A stretch of 14,873 nucleotides of DNA, taken from positions 1-14,873 of the forward strand of contig MNTL01000006.1 of the NCBI GenBank assembly GCA_001916965.1. Reading direction: 5' to 3'. The position numbers were made by a program, and so were the translations under genes. Below, piece by piece: positions 7,085-14,826 of the stretch. Numbering within the stretch: position 1 is the first letter of the stretch; each line of letters starts with the position of its first letter. Source of the stretch: Roseburia sp. CAG:10041_57 (GTDB lineage Bacteria; Bacillota; Clostridia; Lachnospirales; Lachnospiraceae). The notes below the pieces were generated by a model that was given only the letters and a program-made list of their open reading frames with translations, was not told where the DNA came from and did no database searches.

Positions 7085-8128
7085 TTATTGGCACAATTTT
7101 ACTTCCTCATATATCTTCTCTTTTTGGCTTTCATCAACATGATTCTTTAATGCTGCTTTATATATCTGCTCAATTGTTTGTTTAGGTTCTTCCAAGTCCT
7201 CTGCTATTTCTTCTACTGTTTTACCTTTTTGCATCTTCCTGCATACCTGCACTATCAGCTTTAATACCTCTCCTTTTTCCAGTCCCTGTTCTATTCCTTG
7301 CTCTATACCTTTTTCTATTCCTTCTTCTATCCCTTTTTCCAATATCACTTCACTGAGATTGCACATTTCATTCAGTCTCCCTTCCGTTTTCACACTCATT
7401 ACAAATCCATACTTCTCTTCCAGATTCTTCTTTTTACGCTGTACATCTTCTTTCCTGAGAAGTTCCTCCAGCATCGCTATCAGGTAGTTTCTGGAAGTTA
7501 CTGCATTTTCTCTTTTTCTGAGTCTGATAACAACACCCTGAACTTTATCTATATTGGGCAGTTCCATCTTCTTACCGTACACATTCTCCTGCGTAAAGCA
7601 TATCCGGTTAATGGAGTCCTCGTCATCATTGGCATCCATACAGATCCAGATGCTCCTCACAGCCTTGATATCGTCATAGTTGGATTGGGTGAACTCCACT
7701 TCCTTCTGTGCCGAAATCATCCTCGCCAGATAAAATATAATCCTATTATCCAGATGATAATGCAGCTTATGGGGATTCGTACTCTTCTGCGCTTCCACAT
7801 TGATCAGAAACTTTATCATTTCTTCCCCAAGGTAGACAGAGAAGCGGATATCATAGAATATCTTGCCCTCTCCGGGTACTGAATCTTCCTCCGATTGCTT
7901 CTCTACCCTGTTAAGATTCGTCTGTCCCGGCTCCATACGAAGCCTCGATACCACAGGCTCATCCATGCTCCGCATAATCTCATCCAATGACATGTTCTTG
8001 AATTCCTCTAAGGAATACTTCAAAATACGTGAAAGCACCTGCTTATCTGCCAAAACTTGCTTCACACTCGCATCATATCTCGCCGCTTCGCTTGTAACAT
8101 CAATCACACCTGATAAATTTGTTCCCAT
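7085..8128 (-). CDS. Rpn family recombination-promoting nuclease / putative transposase (PDDEXK_2)
   Basis: Predicted 347-residue PD-(D/E)XK nuclease of the Rpn/YhgA-like group. E. coli members promote RecA-independent recombination and have been linked to phage defence. Visible catalytic residues are Asp93 (IFYDIRFSVYLG) and Glu112-x-Gln114 (INVEAQKSTNPHKLHYHLDN), the acidic-x-Gln variant usual for the family. The N-terminal YDASVKQVLAD (18-28) is the family's opening helix. After the catalytic domain come a charged linker (225-240), the hinge YGFVMSVKTEGRLNEM (240-255), a GIEx repeat (266-286) and a helical tail TVEEIAEDLEEPKQTIEQIY (304-323) resembling a helix-turn-helix. A methionine at 244 matches the first codon of the stand-alone remnant at 146-415. 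AGAGG lies 9 bases before the ATG. Its own promoter is at 8169-8197. Confidence 0.9.
   Translation of the reverse strand: MGTNLSGVIDVTSEAARYDASVKQVLADKQVLSRILKYSLEEFKNMSLDEIMRSMDEPVVSRLRMEPGQTNLNRVEKQSEEDSVPGEGKIFYDIRFSVYLGEEMIKFLINVEAQKSTNPHKLHYHLDNRIIFYLARMISAQKEVEFTQSNYDDIKAVRSIWICMDANDDEDSINRICFTQENVYGKKMELPNIDKVQGVVIRLRKRENAVTSRNYLIAMLEELLRKEDVQRKKKNLEEKYGFVMSVKTEGRLNEMCNLSEVILEKGIEEGIEKGIEQGIEQGLEKGEVLKLIVQVCRKMQKGKTVEEIAEDLEEPKQTIEQIYKAALKNHVDESQKEKIYEEVKLCQ
7271..7341 (-). repeat. 12-bp tandem repeat encoding GIEx units (intact Rpn gene)
   Basis: Five to six degenerate 12-bp units encode EKGIEEGIEKGIEQGIEQG followed by LEKG. Because the unit is a multiple of 3, copy-number change would shift linker length in steps of four residues without a frameshift. 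The protein segment is predicted to be helical with a regular Gly every fourth residue. Confidence 0.75.
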
Positions 8129-8137
8129 GTATATTAT

Positions 8138-8197
8138 CCTCTTACCCTTTGTATGTAAATCTAACTATAGTGTACCATACAAAAGGCAGCAGCTCAA
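8138..8197 (-). promoter_or_regulatory. Promoter and ribosome binding site of the Rpn gene
   Basis: On the minus strand TTGAGC (plus 8192-8197), a 17-bp spacer and TACACT (plus 8169-8174), preceded by TGG as an extended -10, form a convincing vegetative-type promoter. An AAGAGG ribosome binding site (plus 8138-8143) ends 9 bases before the ATG at 8126-8128. Confidence 0.6.
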
Positions 8198-8233
8198 TAC
8201 ATATGTTCGAAACTTTTGTTCTGTGTCTTAAAT

Positions 8234-8279
8234 AAAAAACATACTCCTGTGTTTATCATACCACAAAAGTACGTTTTTT
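8234..8279 (-). terminator. Intrinsic terminator after the Wzy-like gene
   Basis: AAAAAACATACT (8234-8245) pairs with AGTACGTTTTTT (8268-8279) with one wobble, and inside it TGTG pairs with CACA. On the minus strand the stem ends in TTTTTTATT, as expected for a rho-independent terminator just after the stop codon at 8285. It separates the polysaccharide gene from the Rpn promoter. Confidence 0.65.
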
Positions 8280-8284
8280 CGAAG

Positions 8285-9724
8285 CTATATAATCAATTCT
8301 CCTTTAAGCATCTCTTCTTTATCTATCAATTCTTCTTTAACTTCTTCTTTCTCCGCTTCCTCTATTATCTGTGGATCACCATCTGCAGGCTTGCCCGTAT
8401 ACAAAGCCAGCAGCAGTATCATCATATATACTGGTAATGCCTCTACCTTAATCGGCAAACATATTACTGCTACTAAGACTCCTATAGTCAGCCAGACAAG
8501 AAGTGAGTCTGCAATTCTCCTGTCTCTGATAATCAGATATAACTTATAACAGGCCAGCGCAAGTACTGCTATTACAAGAAGTACACCTATGATACCGTAC
8601 ATCTGGTGTGCAACCGCTATGATGTTGCCATGCCATGCCTGTAACAACGCCTGATTGATATTTTCAAGAAGTGACAAAAACGTAACTGCAAATACATCTG
8701 TACTTATCTGTTCCCATTTATCCCCTGCAAAAAGCTGAACAATATTGCTGTCACCCAGCTTATCATTCACTCTGCTTAATGCAGCCAAGAATAACAGCAC
8801 AATGCCACCTATCCTTAACAGATAATAACAGGCTTTCTGCAGCCGGCTCAATCTAACCCTGGTCAGTTCTACGCCCTCTGGGATCTTATCCCATTGTCTG
8901 AACACATATAATGCCAAAAGGCATAGTACCAGTTCACCTACTACACTGCTCTCCAAATGGTACGTTAATCCATCTACCTGTATTATCTCTGTATAATTGA
9001 CCAATAAAGACATATTGCAGAATAGGAATGCTATTCCAAAGAACATCTGCAACAATTTCCTTATAACAGCAGCTACGGGCACTATAGCTACTGAATACAC
9101 CAACAGCATTACAAAAACAAGAAAAGCCGTTCCCCATGCAGCATTTACTACCATCGTCAAAGCAGCAAGTACCACACTCACAATATAAATTATCTGCATT
9201 AACTTATCTTCGCAGTACATATACTGTCCTACCGCAATCAGCATCACCAGAAATGCAACCATGTTAATATACCAGATATCCATTGTTCCATTCTCCCATA
9301 ACGGAATCATACCATGTGCTATCGCAGCATTTACAAAATACAATACAAGAATAAGTCCTCCAGCATATAATAAAATATCAAGATACCAGCGTTCCCATCT
9401 TACCTGATCTTTCAATGCAAAGCACATTAATATCATGGAAACAATTACCAGAAATTCACCATACCCATATTGCTGGTCTTGCAAAACTCCAGAAAGCTTC
9501 AATACCAGTCCAATTACAGATAATAGAAAAACAGTAGCGTATATAATTAAATCACGCCATTGAAAGTTCTTAATCAAATCTCGTTTTTCCACTATCCCCA
9601 GTAATAAAATAGCTATTGGAAATAAAAGAAAAAAGATACCTGTATTCATTAATTTATTCGCTGATGGAAGAAGAAGCATTGCTGCTATAAAACTTGGCGT
9701 GAGAAAATTTCTATATGATCGCAT
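8285..9724 (-). CDS. Polytopic membrane protein, candidate Wzy-type polymerase or O-antigen ligase-like
   Basis: Predicted 479-residue inner-membrane protein with about 12-13 hydrophobic segments (roughly 11-23, 28-45, 58-80, 89-104, 115-135, 151-169, 176-196, 197-221, 226-243, 260-275, 300-317, 368-399, 406-424, 428-442). A larger outside loop (about 318-367) precedes a segment WHGNIIAVAHQMYGIIGVLL (364-383). That loop-histidine-glycine arrangement recalls the C-terminal half of Wzy/O-antigen ligase proteins, as does NAAWGTAFLVFVMLLVY at 194-210. The family is so variable that this is an inference from topology and from the neighbouring flippase and glycosyltransferases. The cytoplasmic tail after 445 is unusually acidic (IIEEAEKEEVKEELIDKEE). 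GGGG lies 7 bases before the ATG. Confidence 0.6.
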   Translation of the reverse strand: MRSYRNFLTPSFIAAMLLLPSANKLMNTGIFFLLFPIAILLLGIVEKRDLIKNFQWRDLIIYATVFLLSVIGLVLKLSGVLQDQQYGYGEFLVIVSMILMCFALKDQVRWERWYLDILLYAGGLILVLYFVNAAIAHGMIPLWENGTMDIWYINMVAFLVMLIAVGQYMYCEDKLMQIIYIVSVVLAALTMVVNAAWGTAFLVFVMLLVYSVAIVPVAAVIRKLLQMFFGIAFLFCNMSLLVNYTEIIQVDGLTYHLESSVVGELVLCLLALYVFRQWDKIPEGVELTRVRLSRLQKACYYLLRIGGIVLLFLAALSRVNDKLGDSNIVQLFAGDKWEQISTDVFAVTFLSLLENINQALLQAWHGNIIAVAHQMYGIIGVLLVIAVLALACYKLYLIIRDRRIADSLLVWLTIGVLVAVICLPIKVEALPVYMMILLLALYTGKPADGDPQIIEEAEKEEVKEELIDKEEMLKGELII

Positions 9725-10023
9725 ATTATATCCCCTTTTTGAATCCCTTTACTTAGATATCTACAAAAACTTTATGCTGTATAACTATTCTGTATTATAC
9801 GATTTTGCTTTTGATGTTAAAATTAAATTAGTTTCCTTAAAATAATACAAAACTATCACTTCTTTATAAGCAGTAATTTTATTAGATTTAAATTGATATG
9901 ACACATTCTATTATATTATATCATACCACATTAGAGTATTATATACTCCATAAAACCGTTATCCTTTTCCCTTTTAATTTCACGAGACTTTCCCCTCTTT
10001 TTTGTTTCTTTTTCTTTTTTTGG
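9725..10023. other. AT-rich non-coding stretch
   Basis: About 300 bases without a credible gene. It contains the promoter region of the Wzy-like gene, a short palindrome GAGTATTATATACTC near 9934-9948, and a pyrimidine-rich tract at about 9990-10022 that abuts the point where IS3 homology ends. I see no RNA gene. Confidence 0.4.
9794..9820 (-). promoter_or_regulatory. Possible promoter of the Wzy-like gene
   Basis: On the minus strand TTAACA (plus 9815-9820) and a perfect TATAAT (plus 9794-9799) lie 15 bp apart, about 70 bases before the start at 9724. The spacing is short, so the -10 is firmer than the -35. Confidence 0.4.
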
Positions 10024-10497
10024 ATTCAACCATTCTTCTGAAAAACTCTTTTCATCGGACTTCTATTATCAGAATGTAGCACCAATGATTTTTTTTGCAT
10101 ATTTCTGATATAGATTTTCTCACCCAATAAATTCGTTTTACCAGTTCGCTTGTATGCTTTGCATCTTCGCTTTACCAACCCTTCCAACCATCTTCCTGCT
10201 GTATAGCTCTGAAAACATATATATAAATAATAATACTTTCCTTTAATTGATCCATTTAAGTATGTGATATTCAACATTCGCACATGATTGGCACCCATTG
10301 CTTTGTGAATTAATATTGGTCGCTTATATTTCCATTACTCCAATCTTCTATGAGTCAACTATTTTGCTTCCTCTAATACTTTGTAAAATGTACTTTCGCT
10401 TGCTATATAGTTTTCTTCATTTCCTTAGGATATTATATCTCATCGCAATCACCTATCCTTCTGACACTTATCATAACCAGCTTGGAATGTGGGTTAC
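10024..10497 (-). pseudogene. Decayed IS3-family transposase (OrfB) remnant
   Basis: The minus-strand translation carries IS3 OrfB signatures in order: YIASESTFYKVLEEAK (from about 10409), a TAG, LTHRRLE, a TAA, then NITYLNGSIKGKYYYLYICF (from about 10265) and LVLHSDNRSPMK (to about 10045). These match the helix before the catalytic core, the first-Asp region (normally WDITYL, here Asp replaced by Asn) and the second-Asp motif HSDNGSPMK. At least three stop codons interrupt the same frame, and a possible earlier piece (VTHIPSW at about 10497) is in another frame. The part with the final catalytic Glu is missing and no OrfA is seen. This is a dead remnant, not a small gene, although one 90-codon stretch (10026-10298) is open. 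Confidence 0.8.
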
Positions 10498-10591
10498 AAC
10501 TCCCCTACGCCAGAAGAATAATAAATTCTACCGTTTTCCCTAAATTTTTAAAAATCTTGATAATGTTATATTTTAATAGCAATCTCAATTA

Positions 10592-11530
10592 TTACTGTTC
10601 TAAATTGTTAATTCTAATCCATTCTGTCGGAACCGGCAATTCAATTTTCATATCATCTCCTCTATATGCATAATATGGTGCAATAACTTTCTTTTTATCA
10701 TACACATTTAATATAGCTGCCCAATAAGAAAAAGTACTATTGGCTATTATATTATATTTACACTTTGACATCATCCATAAATCCACTCCACACAATTCGG
10801 GATGATATATATTTTTATAGTTTTGAATATATGGTAAACTTATCTTTTCTTCCGAAAACACATAATAAATTATTTTTTTATTATCTTTAACAATACTTTT
10901 TATTTTTTCTAAAGCTTTTATATAATAAAAATCATTGCACAAATCATATCTATAATTACCTGAATAGTCTCCCCTTCTTATATGTATAGAAACTGACTCA
11001 CAATGTTGCATTTCATCAATTATTTCTCTATCATTTTTTGATAATAAATCTGTTTTAAATATAAAAGAATCTCTTATATAATCAACACAATCTTCCCAAT
11101 ATAAAGGATTAATCCAATTTCCTTTATAATGCCATATTTTTGATTTTATTTTATCTATATTAAAAGCATTAGCATTATAATTTGTCGAAGCATAATCTCG
11201 TATAATTCCAACCCTATTATCTCGCTTTTCCAATTTATTATTTAAACCTTCTATTTTTGATACTTTTATTTTATATAGAAAGTTCTTTAATCCTATTTTA
11301 CATAAATAATAATTCAAAGGTGCTATTATTTTTTTTATATCATCTGACATGATGTCTATGTTTACATCAAAATACTTTAAAATATCAAAACCATCATGCT
11401 CTATCGTCATATCATATCTTGTCAAATCCGCATAAACATGTTCTTCTGGGTTTTTCTTTATTAACATCAATGACATTGCATACTCAAACATCTGATTTCC
11501 CAAGCCTCCAGTATACCTTACTACAATCAT
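10592..11530 (-). CDS. Alpha-1,2-fucosyltransferase (GT11)
   Basis: Predicted 312-residue enzyme that transfers L-fucose from GDP-fucose, usually to the 2-position of galactose, making an H-antigen-like end or branch in a surface glycan. The N-terminus MIVVRYTGGLGNQMFEYA and the motif HIRRGDY at 183-189 are diagnostic of GT11. The C-terminal DLWMMSKCKYNIIANSTFSY (250-269) is the third conserved block. Length is typical for bacterial members. The ATG overlaps the stop codon of the flippase as ATGA (11527-11530), with GGAAG just upstream, so translation is probably coupled. Base composition is strikingly AT-rich, in contrast to the genes left of 9700, which points to lateral acquisition. Genes for GDP-fucose synthesis are not in the window. 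Confidence 0.92.
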   Translation of the reverse strand: MIVVRYTGGLGNQMFEYAMSLMLIKKNPEEHVYADLTRYDMTIEHDGFDILKYFDVNIDIMSDDIKKIIAPLNYYLCKIGLKNFLYKIKVSKIEGLNNKLEKRDNRVGIIRDYASTNYNANAFNIDKIKSKIWHYKGNWINPLYWEDCVDYIRDSFIFKTDLLSKNDREIIDEMQHCESVSIHIRRGDYSGNYRYDLCNDFYYIKALEKIKSIVKDNKKIIYYVFSEEKISLPYIQNYKNIYHPELCGVDLWMMSKCKYNIIANSTFSYWAAILNVYDKKKVIAPYYAYRGDDMKIELPVPTEWIRINNLEQ

Positions 11531-13032
11531 TTCTTCTTCCTTCCTATAATATATTGTCCCTCTTTAGTTCGACCAAACAATATCATAATTGACAAAAGCA
11601 AAATTAATTCACACAAAATAGCTATTATAAACAATTCAACAAATTGATTATTGAAAGTAAAAAAATCTTTAATATAATCTATGACCAATACTACGCCAAT
11701 ACAATTTCCTACCCACAAAATATTTTTCATTATATAATCACGATAGTATTTTATATTCATTTGAAATAAATAATGATATACTACATAACTTCTTGCTATA
11801 AAAAAATATACTTGACTTATAACTGTACCAAACAATACTCCTGATATTCCTATATAAATACATAAAAAAATAGAGAATATTAAATTAATTAGTGCCCCCA
11901 ATATCCCAACATACTTATCAATATGAAATAGCCCTCCTGCATTAATATATTCACAACAAGGACTATAAATTATATCAATATATAAATCAATTGCTAAAAG
12001 CAAAACTATCTTTTCTGACATTATATATTGTTTTCCCCAGAATAAGCCAACTAAATTGTCTCCTAATACTCCCCATGGAATAACTAAACCTGCCGCCAAG
12101 ATATACCTAATAAAACTATAATTTAAAAAATTCTGTTCCTCTTTTTCTATTTTATCGGAGCAAATTAACATATTACCAATAATAGAGGTCATCGAACTAA
12201 ATCCTGATTTAACAATTTTCTTTACAAACGATACAAATACTGTATAGTTTGATAGATATCCAACTTTAACCGCACTTATTGTCATTGAAATAACCAAATT
12301 ATCAGTTGCTCCATAAATATAACCTGCTATTTTTCCAGCAAATATACTTTTTACATCATTAAATATATTTTTAAAAATATCCATATCAAAGTTAGTTGTT
12401 ACAATATAACTATATTTCTTTTTGCAGTATAATTGTATTATTAAATTACTTAACAAACTCTGAATTATTTGAATAACTAAGTAAATATAATAGTTCTTGT
12501 ATACACAAACTGCACATATCTTAATAACACCACTAAAAATATTTACAAAACTATCTATATATTTTGAAATATATTCTCTCTGGTCAGCATATAATAATGT
12601 CCTTTTATATGAAAATAAGTAACTTATACTAATATTCAAACTTAGTAAAATAAAATACATTATTATCTCTTTATCTACATTTACTCCCTTTAAAATCTTG
12701 TCTAAAAAAGGAATACATAAACCAGTCAATATTAAAATTATTATGCCTAATATAGAATAAACCCTTTTTAAAATCGTTAAAATTTTCCCTACTTCCTCAT
12801 ATTTTTTATCCTGCAAAGGCTTATATAAATAGAATACAGTAGCTGTTTCAAACCCTAATTCTGAAAGTGATAATGTTGCTAAGACAGAGGATAGTGTTGC
12901 ACTAATTCCCAAAATGTCTATTCCTATATATTTCAGTAAAAAAAAACGTAAAACAAAATTCAATACTTGAGCTACTCCCTGTGCAATTAATCCTGCTAAT
13001 CCGTTTTTAATTATAATTTTTTTTCTGTCCAA
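11527..13032 (-). CDS. Wzx-type polysaccharide flippase (MOP/PST superfamily)
   Basis: Predicted 501-residue inner-membrane protein with about 12-14 membrane spans, expected to flip lipid-linked repeat units across the membrane. The N-terminus has the pattern of Gram-positive oligosaccharide translocases: NGLAGLIAQGVAQVLNFVLR (10-29), a glycine-rich turn YIGIDILGISA, and LSLSELGFETATVFYLYKPL (54-73). The first codon is TTG (13030-13032); the nearby ATG at 13038-13040 is out of frame. AGGAG 10 bases upstream supports the TTG. The gene is very AT-rich and is the first of a two-gene unit with the fucosyltransferase. Only about 80 bp separate it from the IS1380 element, so the element may have cut it from an original promoter or from more upstream polysaccharide genes. 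Confidence 0.88.
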   Translation of the reverse strand: MDRKKIIIKNGLAGLIAQGVAQVLNFVLRFFLLKYIGIDILGISATLSSVLATLSLSELGFETATVFYLYKPLQDKKYEEVGKILTILKRVYSILGIIILILTGLCIPFLDKILKGVNVDKEIIMYFILLSLNISISYLFSYKRTLLYADQREYISKYIDSFVNIFSGVIKICAVCVYKNYYIYLVIQIIQSLLSNLIIQLYCKKKYSYIVTTNFDMDIFKNIFNDVKSIFAGKIAGYIYGATDNLVISMTISAVKVGYLSNYTVFVSFVKKIVKSGFSSMTSIIGNMLICSDKIEKEEQNFLNYSFIRYILAAGLVIPWGVLGDNLVGLFWGKQYIMSEKIVLLLAIDLYIDIIYSPCCEYINAGGLFHIDKYVGILGALINLIFSIFLCIYIGISGVLFGTVISQVYFFIARSYVVYHYLFQMNIKYYRDYIMKNILWVGNCIGVVLVIDYIKDFFTFNNQFVELFIIAILCELILLLSIMILFGRTKEGQYIIGRKKK

Positions 13033-13042
13033 TGTATCATAT

Positions 13043-13047
13043 CTCCT
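13043..13047 (-). promoter_or_regulatory. Ribosome binding site that decides the TTG start of the flippase
   Basis: On the minus strand AGGAG is followed by a 10-base spacer and TTG. No in-frame ATG lies in a better position, so TTG is the most likely initiation codon. Confidence 0.55.
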
Positions 13048-13108
13048 ATTTTAATATATTCCATTGTATAGAATAATCATTGGCTCAAAATCACCGTTCT
13101 TTGATTTA

Positions 13109-13128
13109 CTGAATTATTCACGGAACAG
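13109..13128. repeat. IS1380 left terminal inverted repeat
   Basis: Outer end at about 13113. A second, weaker copy of the same sequence in reverse orientation, CTGTACCATGAA, lies just inside at 13144-13155, so the end can fold on itself. Confidence 0.7.
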
Positions 13129-13206
13129 TATCTGAACTGATAACTGTACCATGAATCCCCAAATTGACCCATGTAGCCTAAACATCGCTCAACCAATCTC
13201 CAAAAA

Positions 13207-13227
13207 AGGGTATAAAATCCCTGTGGC
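13207..13227 (-). terminator. Weak terminator-like hairpin inside IS1380
   Basis: On the minus strand AGGG (plus 13219-13222) pairs with CCCT (plus 13207-13210), followed by a run of T's. The stem is only 4 bp, so this is tentative. It lies about 50 bases after the transposase stop. Confidence 0.3.
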
Positions 13228-13272
13228 AGAGTTCTGAGCGGTTATTAAGCTGTCAAGGTTCGTTAATAGTTG

Positions 13273-14597
13273 CTATTCCAGGTGTACATTCAGCTTACCG
13301 ATATTTGAAAGTGTCTCATAGAATTCATTCTTATAAGGGCAGCTGCTACACAGTTTGAATGTGATATATCTTGCTGAACGAATTACTTTTGCAGCAATCT
13401 TCAGCAGTTTTAAACGGACGGTATCTATGCGTTGTTTTCGCATGTTTGCTGATAACGCCAATCGTCTAAACCAATTAAATATGTTATACGCAAGAGCGTG
13501 TACCTGAAGTCTGTTTGCATTTACGATTCTGGTATGACTGCTTACGGAAGCAAAATCAAAACTGGATTTGCTTTCTTTGATAAAGTTTTCCATCAGACCT
13601 CGCTTGCAGTAAAATTTGATAAGATACTCTGGTGCGGAATCCATGTTTGTGACAACAAATGTGTACATGTAAACCATCTGGTTTTCCGGCTTTTCAACCT
13701 TGCATACCACACGCCTTTCATAAGGCCATGACTTTGCTTTGTACATGAATTCACCATAAACTACCGCATAATCCACTTTGTTATTTCTGGTGATTTCATT
13801 AAGTTCATCCACAAAATAGGATGCTTTTTCACGGAGAAGACCATTCTCCTTCAGCCGGATCACATAGCTTGTGCCGTTTTCTTCGCACTGCTTATAAAGA
13901 TCAGGAGTCGCAAAACCACTATCACCACGAAGCAGAATACGGATTGCAGGATAATCATTCTGGTATTCATCCAGTATCGGCTGCAGGAAGTCAACCACTC
14001 CGGTACAGGAATACTGTGTTCCATCACGAATCTGTACTTTTATCAGATCTCCAGTCATTCCGTCATAACAGACAAGCGGATGATAACCATTGCTTTGATA
14101 ATGAAAGTTAAAGGCTCTGCCTTCCTGTCTGCCGTATGCATCAAGAAGGGTGGAATCCAGATCCAGAATAACAGCCGATGGCATCTGAATACTGTAAATT
14201 TTCTTCCGAAGCACTCTGGCAATCGCAAGGAACTGATTTAAGGTATCTTCATCCATACGGTTAAAGAATCTCGATACCGTAGGCTGTGATGCAAGCGCAT
14301 CTTTTTTAAGTACAGACTTGAATACCGGATCATTGGTCAGTTCATCGGAAGCATCATCTTCGAAATAACCGGCAATGATCATATATATCATCTGGAGCAG
14401 ATTTTTCTGATCCGTGTGATATCTGAATAATGCAGGATCATTGGTCTTGAAAGTTTTGTCTAAAAGCTTATCAATACCAAGCTTGCTTATGAATTCTTTG
14501 ATAAGAAGCAGACCTGCATCGGAGGAGAGATCTCCTCCATCAAAATTTATTTTATCTGTCTATTGCTTTCTAAGGCTAAGGTGTTTACAATACTCAT
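13273..14597 (-). pseudogene. IS1380-family transposase, frameshifted near its start
   Basis: DDE transposase of the IS1380 family (Pfam DDE_Tnp_1_4 type). The long open frame runs from 14391 to the TAG at 13273 (372 codons) and keeps the catalytic motifs: VILDLDSTLLDAYG (Asp), LLRGDSGFATPDLY (Asp) and RGLMENFIKESKSSFDF (Glu). In the same frame homology continues upstream of 14391 (KINFDGGDLSSDAGLLLIKE) with no start codon until a TAG. A proper start lies in another frame: AAAGGAG (plus 14604-14610), 6 bases, then ATG at 14595-14597, encoding MSIVNTLALESNRQIK before a stop. The two frames join at the run of four A's (plus-strand T's 14550-14553), so loss of one A from a run of five is the simplest explanation. 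Full length would be about 441 residues, normal for the family. Unless slippage restores the frame, the element cannot transpose on its own. Confidence 0.8.
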
Positions 14598-14638
14598 AAA
14601 GGGCTCCTTTGGGTTATTTTTTAAGATTCGACACCTTA

Positions 14639-14647
14639 ATTTTACCA
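14639..14647 (-). promoter_or_regulatory. Possible extended -10 of the IS1380 transposase
   Basis: On the minus strand TGGTAAAAT lies about 42 bases before the ATG at 14597. No convincing -35 is seen. Confidence 0.3.
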
Positions 14648-14732
14648 CAAATGGATGCTCTTTTTTCATTCATCTGATAGGTGAAAAGCAATATTCAGTT
14701 AAAATATAGAAACTATGTGGTTTTCAGCCACT

Positions 14733-14759
14733 TTCACGGCTGTACCGTGAATAATATAG
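14733..14759. repeat. IS1380 right terminal inverted repeat with nested palindrome
   Basis: The terminal repeat CTGTACCGTGAATAATATAG (14740-14759) is preceded directly by TTCACGG (14733-14739), which pairs perfectly with CCGTGAA (14745-14751) over a 5-base loop. Confidence 0.7.
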
Positions 14760-14826
14760 GATTTATTATATATTCTAGTATAATCCACTTTAAATAACGA
14801 ACTATTTTAATTCACATTTCTATTAT

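Larger units (their letters stand above)
13113..14755 (-). mobile_element. IS1380-family insertion sequence
   Basis: The element holds an IS1380-type transposase flanked by terminal inverted repeats. The left end CTGAATTATTCACGGAACAG (13109-13128) and the reverse complement of 14740-14759 agree in 17 of 20 bases, with the solid core ATTATTCACGG-ACAG. The length of about 1.64 kb is normal for the family. I find no matching 4-bp target duplication at the likely ends, so the exact borders may be off by a few bases or the flanks may have changed. Confidence 0.8.

Noticed and set aside
7271..7341. Short regular repeats as a CRISPR array
   Set aside because: The 12-bp units are contiguous with no spacers and are coding (GIEx).
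7298..7882. 194-codon plus-strand frame
   Set aside because: It is antisense to the Rpn nuclease, whose catalytic motifs are clear on the minus strand.
10026..10298. 90-codon minus-strand frame as a small gene
   Set aside because: It is a stretch of the decayed IS3 OrfB (NITYL, KYYYLY, VLHSDN motifs) between stop codons, so it is annotated as part of the pseudogene.
10298..10543. 81-codon plus-strand frame
   Set aside because: It lies antisense to the upstream half of the IS3 remnant and has no ribosome binding site or recognisable sequence.
10543..10556. AAATTTTTAAAAATC palindrome as a terminator for the fucosyltransferase
   Set aside because: It is pure A/T with no GC in the stem and no separate T-run, so it would not be a stable terminator hairpin.
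13109..14763. 4-bp target duplication for the IS1380 element
   Set aside because: I compared the 4 bases outside each plausible end position and found no identical pair.
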